Origin: CALLPQ01 sp964479275
GTDB taxonomy: Bacteria; Pseudomonadota; Alphaproteobacteria; Caulobacterales; Parvularculaceae
NCBI GenBank assembly: GCA_964479275.1
Contig: CAYZLR010000004.1
Location: forward strand, 1-64,000
Length of the DNA: 64,000 nucleotides
Reading direction: 5' to 3'
Both the position numbers and the translations under genes were made by a program. The notes beneath the pieces were generated by a model. That model did no database searches, was not told where the DNA came from, and worked only from the letters and a program-made list of their open reading frames with translations. Positions within the stretch are counted from its first letter, which is position 1, and every line of letters begins with the position of its first letter. Shown here piece by piece: positions 54,914-63,859 of the stretch.

Positions 54914-55790
54914 ATGGCCAAGAATACTCAAACGAATATGAGCAAGAAAAAATTTCATTTTTTATCAGGAATGCCTCGTTCGGGCTCGACATTATTATCA
55001 GCAATCTTAAAGCAGAATCCAAGGTTTCATGCCGGAATGTCGAGCCCTATCGCCTCTTTATTTGAGGGGATTATTGGTCAAGTTTCCGCCGGATCTGAAT
55101 TATCGACAATGGTCACTCCTGAGCAAAGGGCAACCATTTTGCGAGGGTTGTTCGACAGTTATTACGCAGATAGAGACGCTGATTTAATTATCGACACAAA
55201 TAGGGCATGGACGGCACAAATGCCCGCATTGATGACCCTTTTCCCCGACTCAAATGATCTGCACAGTACGTGATGTGGCGTGGGTAATGGATAGTATGGA
55301 GCGTCAATACCGCAGTAATGCATTTGAACGTACACGCCTTTATAACAATCCAGGAGAGCGAGCCACCGTTTACACGCGCCTTGAAGCCCTTGCTGATGCT
55401 AACCGGTTGGTAGGCTTTCCGTATCAAGCGTTACGCGAGGCATGTTGGGGAGAATTTGCGGACCGCCTTGTCATGGTTGATTATGATATCCTGACCGCTC
55501 GTCCCGCAGATGTTATCAAACTTATCTATGATTTCATTGAAGAAGAACCTTTCGAGCATGATTTTGAAAATGTTATTTATGATGCTCCCGAATTTGATAC
55601 GCAACTAGGCTTAAAAGATCTGCATACAGTCAAGCCAAAAGTAAAACCGCAAAAACGAAAAACCATCCTCCCCCCTGATCTGTTTGAAAAATTTTCAGGC
55701 ATGGCCTTCTGGCACGATCTAAAAAATAGCAAGGCCTTTCGCATTACCGCTACCCCCACAGAGAATAAGGATAACAATCAACCCGCGTGA
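54914..55790 (+). pseudogene. Sulfotransferase, frameshifted
   Basis: PAPS-dependent sulfotransferase, which would move a sulfate group onto a hydroxyl or amine. The N-terminal half has the PAPS phosphate loop FLSGMPRSGSTLLSAIL, and the C-terminal half has CTVRDVAWVMDSMERQ (the usual RDP-like 3'-phosphate region) and a C-terminal helix. The two halves are in different frames: the first stops at 55273 and the second is open from 55254. One extra A in the AAA run at 55252-55254 joins them as FPDSKMICTVRDV, which reads perfectly. It is either a recent one-base deletion or an assembly error. A two-hairpin terminator follows. Confidence 0.85.
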
Positions 55791-55815
55791 TCTTAAACCA
55801 ACTCTGAATCGATCT

Positions 55816-55887
55816 AACACACAAATGTGTTCAAAAGCACCTCCACTTCAAATTGAATCGCCGAGGTGCTTGAAGTCTTTCTTTTTT
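55816..55887 (+). terminator. Tandem hairpin terminator between sulfotransferase and ppdK
   Basis: Two hairpins lie between the convergent genes: AACACA-CAAA-TGTGTT (55816-55831) and the perfect nine-base stem AAGCACCTC / GAGGTGCTT (55835-55871). The second is followed on the plus strand by TTTCTTTTTT and on the minus strand by TTTT, so it can end transcription from both sides. Confidence 0.8.
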
Positions 55888-55996
55888 CGCATTTATTGCT
55901 GTTCAACAGGTTTCCACAGACACTCAAAATACTTTAACTTGTCGCATTTGCGAACGATCAACCAATAGCCACTTGATCTGGAAATCTTTTAAATGG

Positions 55997-58672
55997 TTAT
56001 TTTTCTGAGTTGGAGAGGCTTGCTTGCGCTGCTGCCAGCCGCGCTATTGGCACCCGGTAGGGTGAACACGAAACATAGGTAAGCCCTAAACTTTCGACAA
56101 ACTCAATAGAGTCAGGATCACCGCCATGTTCACCACAAATACCAAGCTTGATATCTGGCCGGGTTTTGCGCCCCTTCTCACACGCGATATCCACGAGAGC
56201 ACCGACACCGTCTCGGTCAATGCTAACAAAGGGATCACGTTCAAAAATATTATGTCTCAAATAATCGGGCAAAAACACTGAGCTATCATCACGAGATAAC
56301 CCAAATGTTGTTTGCGTTAAATCATTTGTACCAAAAGAGAAAAATTGCGCCTCTTCAGCAATTTTATCTGCAGTAAGAGCCGCTCTTGGTAATTCAATCA
56401 TAGTACCGATTAAATAATGAATTTGGGATTTTTTTTCTGATAAAACCTGCTTTGCAACCGCGTCTATTCTTCCCTTTAAAAGGCTTAATTCTTCTCGCGT
56501 TGCCACCAGTGGGATCATAATTTCAGGGGTTACTGTTTCACCGGTTTCATCAGCAATGGTACAAGCCGCTTCGATGATTGCCCGTGCCTGCATTTCGTAA
56601 ATTTCTGGATAAGAAACGCCCAATCGGCAACCACGATGGCCCAACATTGGGTTAAATTCCTGCAACTTATGAGCACGGCTTTTTAAAGCTTGCGAATCCA
56701 TACCCGAAGCCTTTGCAACCTCTTCTATTTCCGTATCGGAATGAGGTAAAAATTCATGCAAAGGGGGATCAAGCAAACGCACGGTCACCGGAAGCCCCGT
56801 CATGACTCGGAAAATATCTTCAAAATCGTCTCGTTGCATCGGCAATAACTTAGCGAGCGCCAGCTCCCTGCCTGGCTTATCTTGTGCCAATATCATTTCA
56901 CGCACCGCGACAATACGATCTGCATCAAAAAACATATGCTCGGTTCGACACAGGCCTACACCCTCAGCCCCAAATTCTCTGGCGACTTTGACATCATGGG
57001 GCGTATCGGCATTTGCACGCACCTGCATCCGCCGTGCACCATCCGCCCACTCCATCAATTGCGCGAAATCCCCAGACAGTTCGGGCTCTATGGTTGCAAC
57101 AGCACCGAGGAAAACCTTTCCTTCCGCCCCGTCAACAGTAATCATATCTCCCTTTTTAACGATACGATCCCCAACAGAAAACTGCTCATAATCACCGGCG
57201 ATCTTCAGGTCACCAGCCCCGCAAACGCAAGGCCGCCCCATACCCCTTGCAACAACTGCTGCGTGAGAGGTCATGCCCCCGCGCGCTGTAATGATAGCGG
57301 CAGCTGCATGCATTCCATGGATATCTTCCGGACTTGTCTCGACACGCACCAAAATGACTTTTCTCCCCTCTTGAGCCAATCGCTCAGCTTCATTAGAGGA
57401 AAAAACAACCTCACCGCTCGCCGCTCCCGGAGAGGCCGGAAGACCGGTCAAGATAATATCTCTTGGAGCCTCTGGATCGAGCGAAGGATGTAAGAGTTGG
57501 TCAAGCGCCAATGGCTCCACTCGCATGACGGCTTCCTCTTTTGTGAGATACCCTTCATTACACAAATCAACAGCAATCTTGAGAGCAGCAGGCGCAGTCC
57601 TTTTACCATTGCGCGTTTGCAGCATCCATAACTTACCTTCTTGAATAGTAAATTCAATGTCCTGCATATCACGATAATGTTTCTCTAATCGCTCAAAGAC
57701 ATCGGTCAACTCTTTATAAGCTTCCGGCAGCGCTTCTTCCATCGAAGGTGCATCTTCGCCCATTTCTTCACGGGCAATTTTTGTCAATGGCTGAGGCGTT
57801 CTGATACCCGCAACAACATCCTCTCCTTGAGCATTGATCAGATATTCACCGTAATACTCATTTGCACCTGTTGAAGGATTTCGCGTAAATGCAACACCGG
57901 TTGCCGATGTTTCTCCCATATTGCCAAATACCATGGCTTGAACATTAACAGCTGTGCCCCAACTTTCAGGAATATGATGCAACCGTCGATAAGTCTCTGC
58001 ACGATCATTACGCCATGATCCGAACACGGCACCAATCGCCCTCCATAATTGTTCTTCGGGAGATTGCGGAAAAGGCTTTCCCAACTCTTTTTCTACAGCG
58101 ACCTTGTATAGTGCAACAATCTTCTTCCAGTCATTTGCATTTAAATCAGTATCCAGAAAATATTCATGATCATCCTTGAATGTCTCGAGTATGTCCTCGA
58201 AAATATAGTGATCAAGGTCAAGAACAACATTACAATACATCTGTATGAAACGACGATAACTGTCATAAGCAAACCGCTCATCGCCTGAAAGTGTTGCAAG
58301 CCCGGAAACTGTCTGGTCGTTCAGCCCTAAGTTCAAGACAGTATCCATCATGCCGGGCATAGAAGCACGCGCTCCCGAGCGAACAGAAACAAGCAACGGA
58401 TTTTTTTCATTGCCAAACTGCTTGCCGACCAATGTTCCCATTTCTGACATGGCGGCTTCAACTTGAGCCTTTAAAGCCGACGGATAGTGTCGGTCATTTT
58501 TATAATATTCAACACAAACTTGCGTGGTGATGGTAAAACCGGGTGGAACAGGCAAACCCAAATTCGACATTTCTGCAAGGTTGGCCCCCTTACCCCCCAA
58601 GAGATTCTTCATTGCGGCTTCGCCTTCAGCTTCACCAGCGCCAAAGTTATAGACCCATTTTGTATCGGTCAT
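55997..58672 (-). CDS. ppdK: Pyruvate, phosphate dikinase
   Basis: Interconverts pyruvate, ATP and phosphate with PEP, AMP and pyrophosphate. About 891 residues. Domains in order: nucleotide-binding domain beginning VYNFGAGEAEGE with LLGGKGANLAEMSNLGLPVPPGF; the swivelling phosphohistidine domain GGMTSHAAVVARGMGRPCVCGAG, where the His carries the phosphate; and the C-terminal PEP/pyruvate barrel ending in FGTNDLTQTTFGLSRDD and LGICGEHGGDP. The ATG at 58672 has AGGA nine bases upstream; a TTG nine codons earlier is less likely. Confidence 0.96.
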   Translation of the reverse strand: MTDTKWVYNFGAGEAEGEAAMKNLLGGKGANLAEMSNLGLPVPPGFTITTQVCVEYYKNDRHYPSALKAQVEAAMSEMGTLVGKQFGNEKNPLLVSVRSGARASMPGMMDTVLNLGLNDQTVSGLATLSGDERFAYDSYRRFIQMYCNVVLDLDHYIFEDILETFKDDHEYFLDTDLNANDWKKIVALYKVAVEKELGKPFPQSPEEQLWRAIGAVFGSWRNDRAETYRRLHHIPESWGTAVNVQAMVFGNMGETSATGVAFTRNPSTGANEYYGEYLINAQGEDVVAGIRTPQPLTKIAREEMGEDAPSMEEALPEAYKELTDVFERLEKHYRDMQDIEFTIQEGKLWMLQTRNGKRTAPAALKIAVDLCNEGYLTKEEAVMRVEPLALDQLLHPSLDPEAPRDIILTGLPASPGAASGEVVFSSNEAERLAQEGRKVILVRVETSPEDIHGMHAAAAIITARGGMTSHAAVVARGMGRPCVCGAGDLKIAGDYEQFSVGDRIVKKGDMITVDGAEGKVFLGAVATIEPELSGDFAQLMEWADGARRMQVRANADTPHDVKVAREFGAEGVGLCRTEHMFFDADRIVAVREMILAQDKPGRELALAKLLPMQRDDFEDIFRVMTGLPVTVRLLDPPLHEFLPHSDTEIEEVAKASGMDSQALKSRAHKLQEFNPMLGHRGCRLGVSYPEIYEMQARAIIEAACTIADETGETVTPEIMIPLVATREELSLLKGRIDAVAKQVLSEKKSQIHYLIGTMIELPRAALTADKIAEEAQFFSFGTNDLTQTTFGLSRDDSSVFLPDYLRHNIFERDPFVSIDRDGVGALVDIACEKGRKTRPDIKLGICGEHGGDPDSIEFVESLGLTYVSCSPYRVPIARLAAAQASLSNSEK

Positions 58673-59158
58673 ATTGATGTATCCTATGATCTCAGCCAAG
58701 GGGCTGCTTTATACAGGGATCGATATTGTGATCACATTATTTATTCGTTGTTTACTTGACCCTAATGCTATCGCCAATATGTAAAGTCTTCGCAAATGCA
58801 AAAAACACTATAATAGCCCAAACTCCTGTTAAATCAGGACGAAGAATGCTCGAAATGGAAAAAAATATGTTCGAATTAGTCTTCCTGTTCGTTAAATAGT
58901 GCCAAAGAAAAACAATTGTTTAGAAACTTCCGACTCGCGGAATGTTAATGCTAAAGTATCTTGCTCCCCGGTGAGAACCGGTAGGTTGGTAAAAAATGTG
59001 GAAGAATAACAACTTACGGCAACTTTGTGATTTAGATGGATTCAAAGTTGCGCTAGACTATGTAAAGGCTCACTGGACCCAATAAATATCAGCCACGAAC
59101 CTCATCATCTTTAATCCTCTAGCCTCGCCAGGCTCATAACCCGGACCAAAATCAATCA
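58673..59158. other. Divergent intergenic region with hairpins and a small reading frame
   Basis: A 486-base region between ppdK and the FAD-linked dehydrogenase gene. It contains a CCGGT-GAGA-ACCGG hairpin with a GNRA-type loop (58968-58981), a nine-base inverted repeat GCAACTTTG / CAAAGTTGC (59019-59051) and the 29-codon frame listed separately. No known riboswitch or RNA family could be recognised. Confidence 0.45.
58996..59085 (+). CDS. Possible 29-residue small protein
   Basis: An ATG frame coding MWKNNNLRQLCDLDGFKVAL then DYVKAHWTQ, with an AGGTTGG purine-rich stretch about eight bases upstream and a stable hairpin (58968-58981) just before that. The peptide has a mixed, protein-like composition. 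The frame is short enough to arise by chance, and a nine-base inverted repeat lies inside it, so this could equally be a structured leader. Low confidence. Confidence 0.3.
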   Translation: MWKNNNLRQLCDLDGFKVALDYVKAHWTQ

Positions 59159-60586
59159 ATGCCACCCCCGTTAAACTCTGATTTGTTAAACCCCATTGCT
59201 AATATTGTTGGTAATCAGTGCGTGATCACCGGCGCAGATCAAACCCCCTATCTTACGGAATGGCGAGCGCGCTGGCCTGGCAGCGCCGGCATGATCGTAG
59301 CCCCTCAAACAACTGAACAAGTCAGCAAAATTGTTCGATATTGCTCTGATCAAAAAATCGCAATCACCCCCCAGGGCGGCAATACGGGTCTCGTGGGTGG
59401 CCAAATCCCGTTTGAGAACGAAATTTTGATAACATTGAAACGGCTACGCAAAATCCACGAAATCTCACCGCTTGATAATGCGATAACCGTCGATGCAGGT
59501 TTGACCTTGAGCGAAGTGCAAGACGCAGCGGCGAGCGCAAATCGGCTATTTCCTTTATCTATAGGTTCAGAAGGCAGCTGCCAAATTGGCGGTGTCATTT
59601 CAACGAATGCTGGCGGGGTGAATGTATTACGCTATGGCAATACCCGCGACCTTGTCCTTGATCTGGAGGCCGTCCTGCCTAACGGCGAAATTTGGCCTAA
59701 TGGCACCGCCCAAACTTCTTTGAAAAAATTACGTAAAGACAATACTGGCTATGATTTTAAACAACTTTTGATCGGCGGCGAAGGGACCCTTGGCATTATC
59801 ACCAAAGCCAGTCTAAAGCTCTTCCCCGCTCCCCTCCAAGCTCAAACCTTCATCGCGGCATGCCCAACCCCGAATGCTGTCATAAATTTATTGGCGCACT
59901 TTCAGGAAGGAAGCGGTGGGCTTGTCTCCAGTTTTGAGCTCATGGAACATCTTTGCCTTGAGATGGTTTTACGCCACATTCCCCAAACCCGTAATCCCTT
60001 TGCTCACCCTCATCCTGTCTATGCAATGGTTGAGCTAACCTCAGGACATGGCGACGATTTGAAAGAAAAAACCGAATCCCTGCTTGCATCTGCGATCGAT
60101 CATGGGTTGATTGTTGACGCGGTTCTCGCTGCTAATGAAAAACAACGCAAAGATTTTTGGAAATTGCGTCATTCAATTTCCGAAGCTTTAAATGGCGAGG
60201 GCGTGGGCGCACGTCATGATGTTTCCGTGCCGACAAGCACAATACCCGAATTTTTATCCAAAGGCCGTAAAGTCATTAAAACCATTACGCCGCAAGCACG
60301 CATAGCTGCGTTTGGCCATGTCGGTGATGGAAATATTCACTATGATATTATACCCGCTGACGGCGCACCTAAAACATCGCTTGACCATAAACGCTGCGAA
60401 ATTGAAGAAGCAGTGTATGATTTAATCAGCGAGTTTAACGGATCGATTTCAGCAGAACATGGCATTGGAACGCACAAACGTGAGAGCCTTGCACGGCGTA
60501 AAAGCATAGTCGAAATGGCAACAATGCGTGCTATTAAAACGGCGCTTGATCCAGCTGGGATTATGAACCCCGGGAAACTGATATAG
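59159..60586 (+). CDS. FAD-binding D-2-hydroxyacid dehydrogenase
   Basis: A 475-residue enzyme of the GlcD/D-2-hydroxyglutarate/D-lactate dehydrogenase family, oxidising a D-2-hydroxyacid with FAD. The PCMH FAD domain has ITPQGGNTGLVGGQIPF and GSEGSCQIGGVISTNAGGVNVLRYGNTRD in two pieces; the C-terminal domain has AAFGHVGDGNIHYDI with likely metal-binding histidines, and AEHGIGTHKRESL. Such enzymes use D-2-hydroxyglutarate, D-lactate or similar; substrate not determined. It is followed by yaaA after 51 bases on the same strand. Confidence 0.88.
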   Translation: MPPPLNSDLLNPIANIVGNQCVITGADQTPYLTEWRARWPGSAGMIVAPQTTEQVSKIVRYCSDQKIAITPQGGNTGLVGGQIPFENEILITLKRLRKIHEISPLDNAITVDAGLTLSEVQDAAASANRLFPLSIGSEGSCQIGGVISTNAGGVNVLRYGNTRDLVLDLEAVLPNGEIWPNGTAQTSLKKLRKDNTGYDFKQLLIGGEGTLGIITKASLKLFPAPLQAQTFIAACPTPNAVINLLAHFQEGSGGLVSSFELMEHLCLEMVLRHIPQTRNPFAHPHPVYAMVELTSGHGDDLKEKTESLLASAIDHGLIVDAVLAANEKQRKDFWKLRHSISEALNGEGVGARHDVSVPTSTIPEFLSKGRKVIKTITPQARIAAFGHVGDGNIHYDIIPADGAPKTSLDHKRCEIEEAVYDLISEFNGSISAEHGIGTHKRESLARRKSIVEMATMRAIKTALDPAGIMNPGKLI

Positions 60587-60637
60587 AAAACTTTTATAGA
60601 AAACTCTTCTCATTGAACCAACTTCGGACGGCCCCTT

Positions 60638-61423
60638 ATGCTCTTTCTTCTATCTCCGGCGAAAAACCTAAATTTCGATAGCGTGCCTAGCGCTCCGCGC
60701 CCGACAAAGCCAAAGCTACTTAAGGAGACGATTGAACTTTCTCAAGTTACGCAAAAATTGCGTCGCAGTGATTTAAAACAATTAATGGGCATTTCAGAAA
60801 AATTAGCTGATTTAAATTATGAACGCTTCCAAGCCTTTAAAGGTAGAAGCGCCGGGGTTGGAACAAAGCACGCTGCTCTCGCCTTTAATGGCGAAGTTTA
60901 TGGCGGCCTTGATGCCGCTAGTTTAGAAGCGGATGATTTAAAATTTGCTCAAGATCATTTGCGCATACTCTCCGGCCTTTATGGTATTTTGCGCCCTCTT
61001 GATGCGATTGAACCCTATCGCCTGGAAATGGGCACCAAATTGAAAACACCACGCGGCGCCACACTTTATGAGTTTTGGGGTGATCTTGTCGCAAAAGAAA
61101 TAGACAAAACCATCAAATCCCATGCCGATAAAACCATCATTAATCTGGCTTCTAATGAATATTTTTCTGCGGTCGGAAAAAACTCACTTCCCCATAAAAT
61201 TATCACCCCTACCTTTAAAGAAATCAAAGATAATAAAGCACGGATGTTAATGGTATATGCAAAACGTGCACGCGGCTTAATGGCGCGCTGGGCGATTGAG
61301 AATAGAGTCACGAATGCGGCAGCTTTAAAAAAATTCTCCGTTGAAGGCTACAAATTCGATAAATCAGGCTCGGATGATACGGTTTGGCTCTTTACCAGAG
61401 CGCAACCAAAGCCCAAAAAATAA
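60638..61423 (+). CDS. yaaA: Peroxide stress protein YaaA
   Basis: YaaA limits damage from hydrogen peroxide, in E. coli by lowering free intracellular iron. The 261-residue protein begins LFLLSPAKNLNFDSVPSAP, has GLYGILRPLDAIEPYRLEMG in the middle and NLASNEYFSAVG near the C-terminus, which match the family throughout. Full length. It converges with the ALDH gene, 47 bases apart, with only weak hairpins between. Confidence 0.93.
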   Translation: MLFLLSPAKNLNFDSVPSAPRPTKPKLLKETIELSQVTQKLRRSDLKQLMGISEKLADLNYERFQAFKGRSAGVGTKHAALAFNGEVYGGLDAASLEADDLKFAQDHLRILSGLYGILRPLDAIEPYRLEMGTKLKTPRGATLYEFWGDLVAKEIDKTIKSHADKTIINLASNEYFSAVGKNSLPHKIITPTFKEIKDNKARMLMVYAKRARGLMARWAIENRVTNAAALKKFSVEGYKFDKSGSDDTVWLFTRAQPKPKK

Positions 61424-61470
61424 AAATAGGGGTGGTAAGCCGCCAGTAAAATCCGGCGACGCCGTTAAAA

Positions 61471-63855
61471 TTAATCCCCGTACGGTAGCCAGATATTTTT
61501 CACTGCTGTGGATTGGCGCAAAAATTCACGCCCTTCTCCCGTTTCCTGATTAAACCAGTCGCGGCCTTGACCATAATTTACCCAGCTCCGTTTTAAGTTC
61601 TCCGCGCTGGCTTCCTCAACCATTTTAGAACCTTCAAGGCTTCCATGATACCAAATCGAATCAAGTTGATCATGCTCAGCTAGTGTTTTTGCCAAAACAT
61701 CGCGTTCCCCGGTTACAATATTCACAACGCCGCCCGGCACATCTGAGGTTTCTAGAACTTGATAAAAATCAGTTGCCAGAAGTGGAAAGCTCGTCGACGG
61801 TACGATCACACCGCGATTACCCATTGCAATGATTGGGGCTAAAATCGACAGGAATGAAAGCAGTGGATTGGAATCGGGACATACAGCCCCGATAATCCCA
61901 ACAGGTTCATTAACCGCAAGAACCACATTGCGCTGAGGCGAAGAATGAGCCAAGCCATCATATTTATCAGCCCATGCTCCGTAGGCAAATAGCCTGGAGA
62001 CGGAAGCGTCTACCTCTGCCACCGATTTGGCTTTTGTGACTCCCGTTGTCGAACGAAGACGCCCCGCAAATTCTTCGCGCCGATAAGATAGGTTCTCTCC
62101 TAGAAAATATAAAATTTGCGCGCGGTGATGTCCCGTTGTTGCCCCCCAACTGTCAGCCTTGAATGCCGCTTCAACCGCATCACGAATGTCTTTACGGTTA
62201 CCGATACCAACACGGCCAATCAATTTATGCTTACTGTCAAACAATGTCATTGTACGCCCCCAATCTGGACGCTTTTGCTTCCCGCCTAAGTAATTTTTCG
62301 GTGTTTGATCAATGATCTCTCCTCGCACCGCAGGTTGAGATAATTCATCTCCCGCAAAAGCCTCGATCAATGGTGAGGACTGGTCCCATTCTTTTTTGGG
62401 CTTTAGATATTCGTAAATACCCTCTCGCCCTCCCTCACGGCCAAACCCAGATTCGCGCACACCGCCAAATCCACAAGCCGCATCAAAAGCATTTGTTGTA
62501 TTAATCCAGACAATGCCAGATTTCATTGCCGCAGACACTTCAAGTGCTCGATTAATAGACTCAGACCATATCGTGGCCGCTAATCCGTAGCGCGAGTTAT
62601 TGGCAAGTGAAATCGCTTCCTTCAGTGTACGAAATGACATTGCAGAGAGAACAGGGCCAAAAATTTCCTCTTGCATCGCGCTGTTACTCGGGCCATTCGC
62701 ATGAATTAAAGTAGGAGGATAAAAACACCCTTGTTTTGGAAGACTGGCTTCAGCCACCCAAATGTCAGCGCCTTCACTGCGCGCCCGGTCAACACAAGCT
62801 TCAATATTTTTCTTTTGAACAGGGTCGACAATCGCTCCCATATCAACAGTTTTATCCAGAGGGTCGCCAATACGGAATGAAGAAAGACGCCGTTTGATCT
62901 TTTCATAAACTTTTTCCGCAACACTCTCTTCAACTAACAAACGAGAACCAGCGCAACAAACTTGACCTTGGTTAAACCATATTGCGTCGACCAAGCCTTC
63001 AACAGCACCATCGAGGTCTGCATCTTCAAATATAATGAACGGCGATTTACCGCCAAGCTCAAGGGAGAGCTTTTTGCCCGATCCCGCACTGGCTTTGCGT
63101 AAAATCCGGCCAACGTCTGTTGAACCGGTAAAAGCTATTTTAGTAATGTCATCATGGTTCGCTATCAAGCTTCCCGTGTCACCTGTACCTGTAACAATAT
63201 TAATTACACCAGCAGGAAGCCCTGCCTCCTGGCACAATTCGGCAAAATACAACGCGGTCAAACTGGTATATTCTGCAGGTTTCAAAACCACACAATTGCC
63301 CATCGCAATTGCCGGAGCAATTTTCCAAGCCAGCATCAAAAACGGGAAGTTCCAGGGAATGATTTGGCCAACGACACCCAAAGGAGAATGATCGGGAAAT
63401 TCTCTCTCTTGCAACTGTGCCCACCCCGCATGGTGATAAAAGTGGCGCGCTGCTAACGGAATATCTATGTCGCGACTTTCGCGAATGGGTTTTCCATTAT
63501 CGATAGTTTCTAAGACTGCCAGAAACCGTGAGTTTTTTTGAATCAAACGTGCCAGTGCATAAACGTATTTTGCGCGTTCATAACCAGACAATTTTGACCA
63601 TGCCGGAAAAGACGTTTTTGCCGCGTGCACAGCCGCATCAACGTCTCTTTTGCCAGCATGAGACAGGCTCGCAATTTTCTCACCCGTGGCAGGGTTGTAA
63701 CTTGAAAAAGGTTTCAACCCATCAATAGAAGAAACAAACTCCCCATTAATGTAATGAGGAAATTGCTCTTTTTCCTGCAGCCAATCTTTAACATATTCTG
63801 CATCTTCACTTGCAGGACCATATTCCATCGTTTCATAAATTTGTGCAACTGACAT
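61471..63855 (-). CDS. ALDH16-type aldehyde dehydrogenase with a pseudo-domain
   Basis: A 794-residue protein with two aldehyde-dehydrogenase-like regions. The first (about residues 30-490) is complete: KLSLELGGKSPFIIFEDAD with the general-base Glu, and FNQGQVCCAGSRLLVEE with the catalytic Cys. The second (about 525-790) resembles only the N-terminal NAD-binding part; the Glu motif reads SWVNYG and there is no catalytic Cys, so it is probably structural. This matches the ALDH16 architecture. AGGA lies seven bases before the ATG. It starts four bases after the deoC stop, so the two genes are co-transcribed and the enzyme probably oxidises the acetaldehyde or a related aldehyde released from deoxyribose 5-phosphate. 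Confidence 0.9.
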   Translation of the reverse strand: MSVAQIYETMEYGPASEDAEYVKDWLQEKEQFPHYINGEFVSSIDGLKPFSSYNPATGEKIASLSHAGKRDVDAAVHAAKTSFPAWSKLSGYERAKYVYALARLIQKNSRFLAVLETIDNGKPIRESRDIDIPLAARHFYHHAGWAQLQEREFPDHSPLGVVGQIIPWNFPFLMLAWKIAPAIAMGNCVVLKPAEYTSLTALYFAELCQEAGLPAGVINIVTGTGDTGSLIANHDDITKIAFTGSTDVGRILRKASAGSGKKLSLELGGKSPFIIFEDADLDGAVEGLVDAIWFNQGQVCCAGSRLLVEESVAEKVYEKIKRRLSSFRIGDPLDKTVDMGAIVDPVQKKNIEACVDRARSEGADIWVAEASLPKQGCFYPPTLIHANGPSNSAMQEEIFGPVLSAMSFRTLKEAISLANNSRYGLAATIWSESINRALEVSAAMKSGIVWINTTNAFDAACGFGGVRESGFGREGGREGIYEYLKPKKEWDQSSPLIEAFAGDELSQPAVRGEIIDQTPKNYLGGKQKRPDWGRTMTLFDSKHKLIGRVGIGNRKDIRDAVEAAFKADSWGATTGHHRAQILYFLGENLSYRREEFAGRLRSTTGVTKAKSVAEVDASVSRLFAYGAWADKYDGLAHSSPQRNVVLAVNEPVGIIGAVCPDSNPLLSFLSILAPIIAMGNRGVIVPSTSFPLLATDFYQVLETSDVPGGVVNIVTGERDVLAKTLAEHDQLDSIWYHGSLEGSKMVEEASAENLKRSWVNYGQGRDWFNQETGEGREFLRQSTAVKNIWLPYGD

Positions 63856-63859
63856 AACT

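Noticed and set aside
61424..61470. Possible bidirectional terminator between yaaA and the ALDH gene
   Set aside because: Two short hairpins (GGTGG/CCGCC and CGGC/GCCG) are present but weak and lack a T run on either strand.
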